NCBI GenBank assembly: GCA_047629975.1
Contig: JBLHUT010000070.1
Coordinates: 1 to 13,099, forward strand
Length of the DNA stretch: 13,099 bases
Origin: JBLHUT01 sp047629975
GTDB taxonomy: Bacteria; Pseudomonadota; Alphaproteobacteria; Rhodobacterales; Rhodobacteraceae
Reading direction: 5' to 3'
This document shows, piece by piece, positions 6,923 to 13,099 of this stretch. Made by a program: the position numbers and the translations under genes. The notes under the pieces are model-generated. The model made no database searches. It saw only the letters and a list, made by a program, of their open reading frames with translations, and was not told the origin of the DNA. Numbering within the stretch: the stretch's first letter is position 1; each line of letters starts with the position of its first letter.

Positions 6923-6943
6923 TTGTCTAGTTGTATAGACAAC
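6923..6943. promoter_or_regulatory. PhnF operator (GTATAGAC core, overlapping dyads)
   Basis: GTTGTATAGACAAC (6930-6943) is a dyad whose core GTATAGAC fits the HutC-subfamily operator form GT-N-TA-N-AC. It closely resembles the TGGTATAGACCA site described for mycobacterial PhnF. An overlapping larger dyad, TTGTCTA-N6-TAGACAA, covers 6923-6942. A third half-site, GTGTCTAG, lies at 6952-6959. The site sits between divergent phnF and phnG, so it can control both. Confidence 0.75.
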
Positions 6944-6968
6944 TCGAAAAGGTGTCTAGGTGAATAAA

Positions 6969-7415
6969 ATGACAGATCCGAACGCGGCGCGAAAATCATG
7001 GCTGGGCCTGCTGGCCAAATCCCCGGCGGCTGACGTGGCGCGACTGTGGCAGGTGTTTGGGGCCGCGCCCGAACATACTGTTTTGCGCGCTCCTGAAATT
7101 GGCGGAGTTATGGTGCGGGGGCGGGCGGGCGCGATTGGCGCGGCGTTCAATCTTGGCGAGATGACGGTCACCCGCGCTTCGGTCAAGCTGGCCGATGGCG
7201 CCGTGGGTCATGGCTATGTTCAAGGGCGCAGCAAGGATCATGCCGTGCAGGCCGCGTTGATCGACGCCTTGATGCAGACAGAGGCCGCTGACCTTGTCGA
7301 GGCGCAGGTCCTTGTGCCGTTGCGCGACGATATGGCGGCCCGCAAATCAGGGCGCGCGGCAAAAGCGGCCTCCACGAAGGTTGATTTCTTTACGATGGTC
7401 AGAGGAGAAGACTGA
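6969..7415 (+). CDS. phnG: PhnG, C-P lyase core complex subunit
   Basis: The 148-residue product matches PhnG along its length. NAARKSWLGLLA opens the protein, LTRASVKL-like TVTRASVKLADGAVGHGYVQGR lies mid-protein, ALIDALMQ follows, and VDFFTMVRGED closes it, nearly identical to the E. coli end. PhnG is a small subunit of the PhnG2H2I2J2 core. With PhnI it helps attach the phosphonate to ATP, releasing adenine to give ribose 5-phosphonate 5'-triphosphate. The ATG at 6969 is chosen because it gives the usual N-terminal length and has AGGTG six bases upstream. An in-frame GTG at 6960 preceded by AAAAGG would add three residues. The stop overlaps the phnH start by one base (TGATG), showing translational coupling. 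Confidence 0.93.
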   Translation: MTDPNAARKSWLGLLAKSPAADVARLWQVFGAAPEHTVLRAPEIGGVMVRGRAGAIGAAFNLGEMTVTRASVKLADGAVGHGYVQGRSKDHAVQAALIDALMQTEAADLVEAQVLVPLRDDMAARKSGRAAKAASTKVDFFTMVRGED

Positions 7416-7975
7416 TGCAGGCATCTGCACTCGAGGGTGGCTTTGCCCAAGCGCCGATTGACTCTTCGCACGCCTTTCGGGCCGTGATGATTGCTCTGGC
7501 CCAACCCGGAGAGATTTGCACGGTCGCGGGGGCCAATCCACCGGCGCCGTTGTCTGTTGCAGCGGGGGTGGTCGTGTTGACGCTGTGTGATCCTGACACG
7601 CCGGTCTTTCTGGGGGCCGGTCATGACACGCCCGAGGTGCGCAACTGGATCAAATTCCACACGGGTGCGCCAATAACCAACGAGGCCGAGGCGATGTTTG
7701 CCATCGGCCTGTGGGCTGATTTGCCGGAGGCTGCATTCTCTCTTGGTACGGCTGAATATCCTGACCGCTCTGCGACGTTGATTGTCGAAATTCCGGTGTT
7801 GGAAAATTCGGGTGCGACCCTGCGTGGACCCGGGATCAAGGACAGCGCGTTGTTGTCGGTTCCTGAAACAAAGGCCTTTCAGGCCAACGCGACCCACTTT
7901 CCGCTGGGCCTCGATTTTATATTTACCTGCGTCGACCGTCTTGCCGGTGTGACGCGCACAACGAGGGTTGGCTGA
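7415..7975 (+). CDS. phnH: PhnH, C-P lyase core complex subunit
   Basis: The product has 186 residues, slightly shorter than E. coli PhnH (194). Conserved stretches include HAFRAVMIALAQPGEI near residue 25, VVLTLCDPDTPVFL, WIKFHTGAPIT, SATLIVEIPVL and the closing FPLGLDFIFTCVDRLAGVTRTT. PhnH is a structural subunit of the core complex, with a fold related to PLP-dependent transferases but no cofactor site, and it pairs with PhnG, PhnI and PhnJ. The start is firm: AGAGGAG lies just upstream, and the ATG overlaps the phnG stop by one base. The phnH stop in turn overlaps the phnI ATG by one base. Confidence 0.93.
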   Translation: MQASALEGGFAQAPIDSSHAFRAVMIALAQPGEICTVAGANPPAPLSVAAGVVVLTLCDPDTPVFLGAGHDTPEVRNWIKFHTGAPITNEAEAMFAIGLWADLPEAAFSLGTAEYPDRSATLIVEIPVLENSGATLRGPGIKDSALLSVPETKAFQANATHFPLGLDFIFTCVDRLAGVTRTTRVG

Positions 7976-9057
7976 TGTATGTCGCTGTTAAAGGGGGCGA
8001 GCGGGCGATTGACAACGCCCATGCGTGGTTGGCCGAAGAGCGGCGTGGCGATACGTCGGTGGCCGAGCTTTCGGTGGCGCAAATCCGCGAACAGCTGACG
8101 CTGGCGGTGAACCGCGTGATGGCCGAAGGGTCGCTTTATGATCCCGATCTTGCGGCGCTTGCGATCAAGCAGTCACGCGGTGACTTGATCGAGGCGATTT
8201 TTCTGATCCGCGCCTACCGTACGACCTTGCCGCGGTTTGGCGGCTCGTCGCCCATCGACACCGCGGACATGAAGTGCGACCGGCGCGTTTCGGCGACGTT
8301 CAAGGATGCGCCCGGCGGGCAGGTGCTTGGGCCGACTTTCGATTATACGCACCGTTTGCTGGATTTCAAACTGGCCGCTGACGGAGAGGCGGGCGAGGTG
8401 CCCTCCAGCACGCCCCATGCAGGAACGACGCCCCATATCATGTCGTTTCTGGATCGCGAGAACCTGATCCAGTCGGAGCCCGCCGGCGACGACACCCCCG
8501 AAGACCTGACCCGAACGCCGCTTGAATTGCCCGCCAGCCGTGCGCTGCGGTTGCAATCTTTGACGCGGGGCGACGAGGGTTTTATCCTTGGCATGGCCTA
8601 TTCCACCCAACGTGGATACGCCAACAGCCACGCCTTTGTGGCCGAGTTGCGCATCGGAACCGTTGCGGTTGAAATGGACATTCCCGAGTTGGGGTTCGCG
8701 ATCGAGATCGGCGAGATCATCGTGACGGAATGCGAGACGGTCAACAAATTCTCGGGCTCCAAGACGGAACCGCCCCAGTTCACCCGTGGCTACGGGTTGG
8801 TGTTCGGCATGACCGAGCGCAAGGCGATTTCGATGGCGCTGGTTGACAGGGCGCTGCGCTGGAAGGAACTGGGTCAAGACAACCTTGGTGCGCCCGCCCA
8901 GGACGAGGAATTCGTGCTTTATCATTCCGACAACATTCAGGCGACGGGGTTTCTTGAGCATATAAAACTGCCCCACTACGTTGATTTCCAGTCAGAGCTG
9001 GAGCTGATCCGCAAATTGCGGCGTGATGCGACGCCCGCGCAGGAGGCCGCAGAATGA
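7975..9057 (+). CDS. phnI: PhnI, C-P lyase core complex catalytic subunit (nucleosidase)
   Basis: This 360-residue protein aligns with PhnI throughout. MYVAVKGGERAID opens it, followed by ELSVAQIREQLTLAVNRVM, IFLIRAYRTTL, PGGQVLGPTFDYTHRLLDF, RGDEGFILGMAYSTQRGY, FTRGYGLVFGMTERKA and QDEEFVLYHSDN. PhnI is the nucleosidase-like subunit that, with PhnG, PhnH and PhnL, displaces adenine from ATP by phosphonate. His329 and His334 in HIKLPHYVDF correspond to the E. coli pair (His328/His333) that binds a metal facing PhnJ, so that site looks intact. It is slightly longer than E. coli PhnI (354) through its C-terminal tail. The stop overlaps the phnJ start by four bases (ATGA). Confidence 0.95.
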   Translation: MYVAVKGGERAIDNAHAWLAEERRGDTSVAELSVAQIREQLTLAVNRVMAEGSLYDPDLAALAIKQSRGDLIEAIFLIRAYRTTLPRFGGSSPIDTADMKCDRRVSATFKDAPGGQVLGPTFDYTHRLLDFKLAADGEAGEVPSSTPHAGTTPHIMSFLDRENLIQSEPAGDDTPEDLTRTPLELPASRALRLQSLTRGDEGFILGMAYSTQRGYANSHAFVAELRIGTVAVEMDIPELGFAIEIGEIIVTECETVNKFSGSKTEPPQFTRGYGLVFGMTERKAISMALVDRALRWKELGQDNLGAPAQDEEFVLYHSDNIQATGFLEHIKLPHYVDFQSELELIRKLRRDATPAQEAAE

Positions 9058-9923
9058 GCGACTATAACTTCGCCTATCTTGACGAACAAACCAAACGCAT
9101 GATCCGCCGTGCGATCCTGAAAGGGTTGGCCATTCCCGGATATCAGGTGCCTTTTGCCTCGCGCGAGATGCCGATGCCGTACGGTTGGGGCACTGGCGGC
9201 GTACAGGTCAGTGCCGCTGTGCTGACGCCTGACGATACGTTCAAGGTCATCGACCAAGGCGCCGACGACACCACCAACGCGGTTTCGATCCGGCGCTTTT
9301 TCGAGAAAACCGCCGGTGTGGCCGTGACCGAGGCCACCGCCGAGGCCAGCGTCATCCAGACCCGCCACCGCATCCCCGAAGAGGACCTGCGCGCAGGGCA
9401 GATCCTTGTCTATCAGGTGCCGATCCCCGAGCCGCTCCGCTTTCTGGAGCCGCGCGAAACCGAGACCCGCAAAATGCACGCTCTTGAGGAATACGGGTTG
9501 ATGCATGTGAAACTTTACGAAGATATCAGCCAGCACGGCGATATCTCGACGTCTTATGCCTATCCGGTGAAGGTCGAGGGGCGCTATGTGATGGACCCGT
9601 CCCCGATCCCGAAATTCGACAATCCAAAGCTGGAAATGGCCGGAATTCAACTTTTCGGGGCGGGCCGCGAGCAACGGATCTATGCACTTCCGCCTTATAC
9701 AAAGGTCGTCAGCCTTGATTTCGAGGATTACCCGTTTCAGGCCACCAAGGCCGAACATGCCTGTGATCTGTGCGCCTCGACCGACAGTTATCTGGACGAA
9801 TTGATCGTCGATGACGAAGGCGGACGCATGTTTATGTGCTCTGATACGGATTATTGCGCCAAGCGCCGCAAAGCAGGCCATGTCGGCGCCCAAGGCGTGC
9901 CTTATGCGGAGGATGCAGCATGA
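9054..9923 (+). CDS. phnJ: PhnJ, carbon-phosphorus lyase (radical SAM)
   Basis: The 289-residue product is the C-P bond-cleaving enzyme. It uses S-adenosylmethionine and a [4Fe-4S] cluster to turn ribose 5-phosphonate 1-phosphate into the cyclic 1,2-phosphate, releasing an alkane such as methane. The unusual radical-SAM cysteine pattern is complete: Cys237-x2-Cys240-x21-Cys262, with the additional catalytic Cys268 five residues later. Gly29 in IPGYQVPF matches the glycyl-radical position (Gly32) of the E. coli protein. Other near-invariant blocks are REMPMPYGWGTGG, DQGADDTTNAVSIR, QTRHRIPE, EPRETETR and DPSPIPKFDNPK. All key residues are present, so the enzyme should be active. It has a short C-terminal extension past the E. 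coli end. The stop overlaps the phnK ATG (ATGA). Confidence 0.96.
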   Translation: MSDYNFAYLDEQTKRMIRRAILKGLAIPGYQVPFASREMPMPYGWGTGGVQVSAAVLTPDDTFKVIDQGADDTTNAVSIRRFFEKTAGVAVTEATAEASVIQTRHRIPEEDLRAGQILVYQVPIPEPLRFLEPRETETRKMHALEEYGLMHVKLYEDISQHGDISTSYAYPVKVEGRYVMDPSPIPKFDNPKLEMAGIQLFGAGREQRIYALPPYTKVVSLDFEDYPFQATKAEHACDLCASTDSYLDELIVDDEGGRMFMCSDTDYCAKRRKAGHVGAQGVPYAEDAA

Positions 9924-10690
9924 CGCCGTTATTGCAGGTCGAGAACATCGCGAAATTCTATGGCCGCCGGATCGGCTGTACGGATGTGTCGTTCGATCTT
10001 TACCCGGGCGAGGTCATGGGCATTGTCGGAGAAAGCGGTTCGGGCAAATCCACGCTACTCAACTGTCTTGCCGGTCATCTGGTCCCTGACGCGGGGGCCG
10101 TGCGGTTTGACACCCGTGCCGAAGGCCTGCGCGATACGGTGACCATGAACGAGCCGGAGCGGCGGATGCTGTCGCGCACCGATTGGGCATTTGTGCATCA
10201 ACACGCCCGCGACGGGCTGCGCATGAACGTCAGTGCGGGCGGCAACGTCGCCGAGCGGTTGATGGCGATCAATGCCCGCCACTACGGCGAGATCCGCGAC
10301 AAGGCGACCGACTGGCTGGGCCGGGTCGAGATCAGCGCCGACCGCATTGATGACCGTCCGACGGCTTTTTCGGGGGGTATGCAGCAGCGGTTGCAGATTG
10401 CGCGCAACCTTGTGACAGGTCCGCGGCTTGTGTTCATGGACGAGCCCACGGGGGGCCTTGATGTCAGTGTTCAGGCACGTCTGCTTGATCTGTTGCGCGG
10501 TCTGGTGCGCGAAATGAACCTGAGCGCGATTATCGTGACCCATGATCTGGCGGTGGTGCGCCTGCTTGCGGATCGCTTGATGGTGATGAAGGACGGGCAT
10601 GTGATCGAAACCGGCCTGACCGATCAGGTGCTTGATGACCCACAACATGCGTATACCCAACTCCTTGTTTCCTCTGTTTTGCAGGTTTGA
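9920..10690 (+). CDS. phnK: PhnK, ABC-type ATPase of the C-P lyase complex
   Basis: With the start at 9920 the protein has 256 residues, close to E. coli PhnK (252). ABC ATPase motifs are complete: Walker A GESGSGKST (37-45), Q-loop Gln94, signature SGGMQQRLQIARNL from 151, Walker B LVFMDE (170-175) and switch His208 in VTHDLAVV. PhnK resembles peptide-transporter ATPases but has no membrane partner here. It binds the PhnGHIJ core and is thought to open the complex using ATP. An upstream in-frame ATG at 9854 would lie deep within phnJ and add residues unlike the family. The chosen ATG overlaps the phnJ stop by four bases and keeps the operon pattern. phnL begins 4 bp after the stop. Confidence 0.93.
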   Translation: MTPLLQVENIAKFYGRRIGCTDVSFDLYPGEVMGIVGESGSGKSTLLNCLAGHLVPDAGAVRFDTRAEGLRDTVTMNEPERRMLSRTDWAFVHQHARDGLRMNVSAGGNVAERLMAINARHYGEIRDKATDWLGRVEISADRIDDRPTAFSGGMQQRLQIARNLVTGPRLVFMDEPTGGLDVSVQARLLDLLRGLVREMNLSAIIVTHDLAVVRLLADRLMVMKDGHVIETGLTDQVLDDPQHAYTQLLVSSVLQV

Positions 10691-10694
10691 CCCA

Positions 10695-11378
10695 ATGATC
10701 CGTATCGAAAACGTCTCGAAGTCCTTTACGTTGCATAATCAGGGCGCGGTGGAAATTCCGGTCATGGACCGTGCGTCACTGGATGTGGCCCCCGGAGAGT
10801 GCGTGGCCTTGGTCGGCGCATCGGGGGCTGGAAAATCAACGCTCATGCGGATGATTTACGGCAATTACCTGACTGCCTCGGGGCGGATTATGGTGGGGGA
10901 TGTTGATGTCGTCTCGGCGGCTCCGCGTGAAATCATCCAGTTGCGTCGTCGTACCTTGGGGTATGTCAGCCAGTTTTTGCGGGTGGTTCCGCGTGTGTCG
11001 ACCCTTGAAGTCGTGGCCGAACCGTTGTTGGTGACCGGAACGCCGCGTGCGGCCGCGCTTGAACAGGCCAGGGGTCTTCTGGCGCGGCTCAACATCCCCG
11101 AGCGGCTCTGGATGCTCAGCCCGACGACCTTTTCGGGGGGCGAGCAGCAGCGGGTCAATATCGCACGCGGATTTGCCTATAATTATCCCGCCTTGCTTCT
11201 GGACGAACCGACGGCCAGTCTTGATCCGACCAATCGGGCGACCGTTCTGGCGATGATTGCCGAGGCCAAAGTGCGTGGCGCGGCCATCATCGGAATTTTT
11301 CACGACCACGAGGCGCGCGCGCAAATCTGTGACCGTCATCTGGATGTGACGGCCTTTACGCCCAAGGTTGCCGCGTGA
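10695..11378 (+). CDS. phnL: PhnL, ABC-type ATPase of the C-P lyase system
   Basis: The protein has 227 residues (E. coli PhnL has 226) and begins MIRIENVSKSFTLHNQG, the normal family opening. Motifs are Walker A GASGAGKST (41-49), the PhnL-typical GYVSQFLRVVPRVS with the Q-loop glutamine at 93, signature FSGGEQQRVNIARGF from 146, Walker B LLLDEPTASLD with Asp170/Glu171, and His203 in IFHDHEAR. PhnL is needed with PhnG, PhnH and PhnI to form the phosphonate nucleotide analogue from ATP, and it can stack on PhnK in the complex. An earlier in-frame ATG at 10632 would overlap phnK by about 60 bases and is rejected. The stop overlaps the phnN GTG start by four bases. Confidence 0.94.
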   Translation: MIRIENVSKSFTLHNQGAVEIPVMDRASLDVAPGECVALVGASGAGKSTLMRMIYGNYLTASGRIMVGDVDVVSAAPREIIQLRRRTLGYVSQFLRVVPRVSTLEVVAEPLLVTGTPRAAALEQARGLLARLNIPERLWMLSPTTFSGGEQQRVNIARGFAYNYPALLLDEPTASLDPTNRATVLAMIAEAKVRGAAIIGIFHDHEARAQICDRHLDVTAFTPKVAA

Positions 11379-11917
11379 CCGGACGTTTCATCGCCGTGGT
11401 CGGACCTTCGGGTGTCGGCAAGGACAGCGTGATGCGGGCTCTGGGTGCCCGCGACCCGCGTTTGTCGCTGGTGCGGCGGGTGATTACCCGACCGGGCGAT
11501 GCAGGTGGCGAGGATTTCGACGGCGTGACAGAGGCAGAGTTTGCCACACGGCAAGCTGCGGGCCAGTTCGCGCTGAGTTGGCCGGCGCACGGGTTGCACT
11601 ATGGGGTACCTGCGTCTGTGGACGCGACGTTGCGGGGCGGCCACGATGTGTTGGCCAATCTTTCGCGCGCTGTGCTGTTGCAGGCACAGGCGCGGTTCAC
11701 GCAGTTTGCCGTGATCCTTCTGACAGCGGATCACGCCGCGCTTGGTATGCGCCTTCGCGACAGAGGCCGTGAAACGGAGGCCGACATCGAACAGCGCCTG
11801 ATGCGTGCCGATTTTGCCATGCCAACCGGGCTTGAGGCCCACATTGTTGATAACAGCGGGCCACTGGACGAAACAATTGACGCGATTTTGACGCGGCTTT
11901 ATCCGGTCAGGGCATAG
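11375..11917 (+). CDS. phnN: PhnN, ribose 1,5-bisphosphate phosphokinase
   Basis: The 180-residue product is a guanylate-kinase-like P-loop protein. The Walker A motif GPSGVGKDS lies at residues 10-18, and RRVITRPGDAGGEDFDGVTEAEF follows as in PhnN. FALSWPAHGLHYGVPASVD matches the E. coli region LALSWHANGLYYGV, and the lid holds RLRDRGRETEADIEQRL. PhnN phosphorylates ribose 1,5-bisphosphate to PRPP, the last step that returns the sugar from C-P lyase to metabolism. Translation starts at a GTG that overlaps the phnL stop (GTGA), so coupling is likely. The 3' end overlaps the oppositely oriented DUF1045 gene by 19 bp. Confidence 0.93.
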   Translation: MTGRFIAVVGPSGVGKDSVMRALGARDPRLSLVRRVITRPGDAGGEDFDGVTEAEFATRQAAGQFALSWPAHGLHYGVPASVDATLRGGHDVLANLSRAVLLQAQARFTQFAVILLTADHAALGMRLRDRGRETEADIEQRLMRADFAMPTGLEAHIVDNSGPLDETIDAILTRLYPVRA

Positions 11918-12576
11918 CGTTGGATTTGATGAAACATGCCCTCACGATCCTGCCCCATGAGTGTCAGCGCATCGAGGACAAACGGGCGTGGCACGATCGG
12001 GTCCAGCACCGGCGCCAAGGCGGCAATAACCTTGGCTGCTTTCGCGTCCGGCAGCGGGCCGGTCAGGGTCAGGTGAAAGTGGAAGTCATCAAAAATAAAC
12101 GGATATCCCCACTCCAGCATCTGCCGGTCCTGCCTCGGGGTCAGGGCGGATTTCCTTCGGCGGGCAATGTCAGCCTGCGACAACGGCTGGCGGTGGACAT
12201 CAAGATCTCGCACGATTTGCGCCGCAAGATTGCGCAGTGCGGTTGTATCGCCGCAAGGGCGCAAAGCGATAAAGCCGTGCGCGTGACGCAGCCTTGTGTC
12301 ATTTATCGCCACGGGGCTGTTGGTCTTGCAAAAGGTCACTACCGCGTCTTGCAAAGAACGCAGACCTGCATCACTGGCAAGGCGGAACGGAGCCTTCAGC
12401 GTTGCGTGCAGCCCGTACTTACGCGGGATTGCCGTAATGTCCGCCACGTCTGTAATTCCGGTTTGCGGATGGGCAACAGCCCGCGCGGATACAGAATCCC
12501 ACCCCAACCAGCTTGCGCCGAAGTCTGCCAGTGGCCCCGGTGGCGGCGTATAAAAGATCGCATATCGCTCGAACAT
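11899..12576 (-). CDS. DUF1045 phosphonate-operon protein, putative 2H phosphoesterase
   Basis: The 225-residue protein begins MFERYAIFYTPPPGPLADFGASWLGWD, the opening of the DUF1045 family found almost only in phosphonate operons. It carries two H-x-T motifs typical of 2H phosphoesterases: HAT at 57-59 in PRKYGLHATLKAPF, and HLT at 168-170 in FHFHLTLTGPL. A likely job is opening cyclic phosphate sugars made by C-P lyase. In E. coli PhnP hydrolyses ribosyl 1,2-cyclic phosphate, and no phnP is seen here, so this protein could substitute for it (inference). A strong GGAGGG ribosome site lies five bases before the ATG. It runs against the operon, overlapping the phnN end by 19 bp, and diverges from phnM with 50 bp between starts. 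Confidence 0.88.
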   Translation of the reverse strand: MFERYAIFYTPPPGPLADFGASWLGWDSVSARAVAHPQTGITDVADITAIPRKYGLHATLKAPFRLASDAGLRSLQDAVVTFCKTNSPVAINDTRLRHAHGFIALRPCGDTTALRNLAAQIVRDLDVHRQPLSQADIARRRKSALTPRQDRQMLEWGYPFIFDDFHFHLTLTGPLPDAKAAKVIAALAPVLDPIVPRPFVLDALTLMGQDREGMFHQIQRYALTG

Positions 12577-12589
12577 TTGAACCCTCCGA

Positions 12590-12605
12590 CAGTTGCTCCC
12601 AACTG
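12590..12605. promoter_or_regulatory. Inverted repeat between DUF1045 gene and phnM
   Basis: CAGTTG and CAACTG form a perfect 6-bp inverted repeat around CTCC in the 50-bp divergent spacer. The GTTG...CAAC arms recall the outer arms of the PhnF operator upstream of phnG. However, the spacing is two bases shorter and the GTATAGAC core is absent. It may be a degenerate or different operator controlling both genes. Confidence 0.3.
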
Positions 12606-12626
12606 CAAACCCAGCGTGACACAGCC

Positions 12627-13099
12627 ATGACCGAAGTTACAATCCTTGCCAATGCGCGTTTGATCCTGAAAGACGAGGTGATCCACGGATCCGTGTGTCT
12701 GAAAGACGGGATCATCACCCGGATAGACACCGGGGGTGCTGTGCCTGCGGGGGCGCGTGATATGAACGGGGATTTCGTATCGCCGGGTTTGGTCGAACTG
12801 CACACCGATAATCTGGAGCGGCACCTGACGCCCCGTCCAAAGGTCGACTGGCCCCACCGTGCAGCGATCATGGCGCATGATTGTGAATTGTCCGGAACAG
12901 GGATCACGACCGTTTTTGATGCGATCCGTGTCGGATCTATCGTGTCGGACGGCGCGAAACGCTATGGAAAATATGCCCGTAAGATGGCGGATGAAATTCT
13001 GATGATGCGCGATGCCGGTGTGCTGCGGATCAGCCATCACATTCACTTGCGGGCGGAAATCTGTTCTGAAACACTCGAGGAGGAGCTGGCTGAATTCGG
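12627..13099 (+). CDS. phnM: PhnM, alpha-D-ribose 1-methylphosphonate 5-triphosphate diphosphatase (N-terminal part)
   Basis: An open frame from the ATG at 12627 runs off the right edge, giving 157 residues of a protein normally about 380 long. It starts MTEVTILANARLIL and contains SPGLVELHTDNLERHLTPRP followed by KVDWP, the PhnM signature. HTDN supplies the first metal-binding histidine of this amidohydrolase-family enzyme. SGTGITTVFDAIRVG and HHIHLRAEI follow as expected. PhnM removes pyrophosphate from the 5'-triphosphate made by PhnGHIL, giving the 5-phosphate used by PhnJ. The ribosome site is weak. The gene is separated from the phnG-phnN run by the inverted DUF1045 gene, so it needs its own promoter in the 50-bp spacer or long read-through. 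Confidence 0.93.
   Translation, partial: MTEVTILANARLILKDEVIHGSVCLKDGIITRIDTGGAVPAGARDMNGDFVSPGLVELHTDNLERHLTPRPKVDWPHRAAIMAHDCELSGTGITTVFDAIRVGSIVSDGAKRYGKYARKMADEILMMRDAGVLRISHHIHLRAEICSETLEEELAEF

Noticed and set aside
8173..8976. Long open frame antisense to phnI
   Set aside because: It is a shadow of the strongly conserved phnI frame, has no recognisable motifs, and its composition fits mirrored codon bias in GC-rich DNA.
8976..9893. Long open frame antisense to phnJ
   Set aside because: phnJ on the other strand is near-identical to known PhnJ in its key motifs; the antisense frame has no family features.
9854..9919. N-terminal extension of PhnK from an upstream in-frame ATG
   Set aside because: It lies wholly within phnJ, does not resemble the PhnK opening, and the ATGA overlap at 9920 fits both length and operon pattern.
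10632..10694. Longer PhnL beginning inside phnK
   Set aside because: The added residues are unlike the family, and the ATG at 10695 gives the exact PhnL opening and usual length.
11920..12630. Plus-strand open frame across the DUF1045 gene
   Set aside because: The opposite strand encodes the recognisable DUF1045 protein with both H-x-T motifs and a strong ribosome site; the plus frame shows none.

Overview
The window reads as a chromosomal piece of an alphaproteobacterium, most likely of the Roseobacter/Rhodobacterales group. Three things point there: GC-rich coding sequence, a VPLPA-CTERM surface protein, and a C-P lyase cluster with a divergent phnF and a DUF1045 gene. The species cannot be named from the sequence alone.

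Left part (1-4889). The window opens inside a TctA-type tripartite tricarboxylate transporter permease (3' end only), followed 5 bp later by an alpha/beta hydrolase. Convergent to these is a three-gene minus-strand cluster: rimK (ATP-grasp glutamate ligase), a retropepsin-like 'ATP-dependent zinc protease' (RimB type), and an M14 succinylglutamate desuccinylase/aspartoacylase-like metalloenzyme. The trio could write, cut and erase glutamate tails on proteins, but that role is inferred. A GntR/FCD regulator of unknown target lies upstream of rimK on the same strand.

Middle (4890-6148). A minus-strand gene encodes a secreted fibro-slime-domain protein with a VPLPA-CTERM sorting tail. It is followed by two stem-loops and preceded by an AT-rich dyad. 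It looks like a single surface-protein gene with no functional partner in view.

Right part (6149-13099). This is a phosphonate (carbon-phosphorus lyase) locus: phnF (repressor, minus strand) diverges from phnG-phnH-phnI-phnJ-phnK-phnL-phnN (plus strand). The seven plus-strand genes are tightly packed, mostly with 1-4 nt start/stop overlaps. The phnF-phnG gap holds a clear HutC-type operator overlapping a sigma70-like promoter. A DUF1045 2H-phosphoesterase-like gene is inverted after phnN and overlaps its end by 19 bp. It diverges from phnM, which runs off the right edge.

Together PhnG/H/I/J with PhnK would form the C-P lyase core. PhnI and PhnM carry out nucleosidase and diphosphohydrolase steps, PhnJ cleaves the C-P bond, and PhnN makes PRPP from ribose 1,5-bisphosphate. 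No phosphonate transporter genes (phnCDE) or phnP are in view. No RNA genes, insertion sequences or CRISPR arrays were seen, and no stretch longer than 300 bp lacks a gene.
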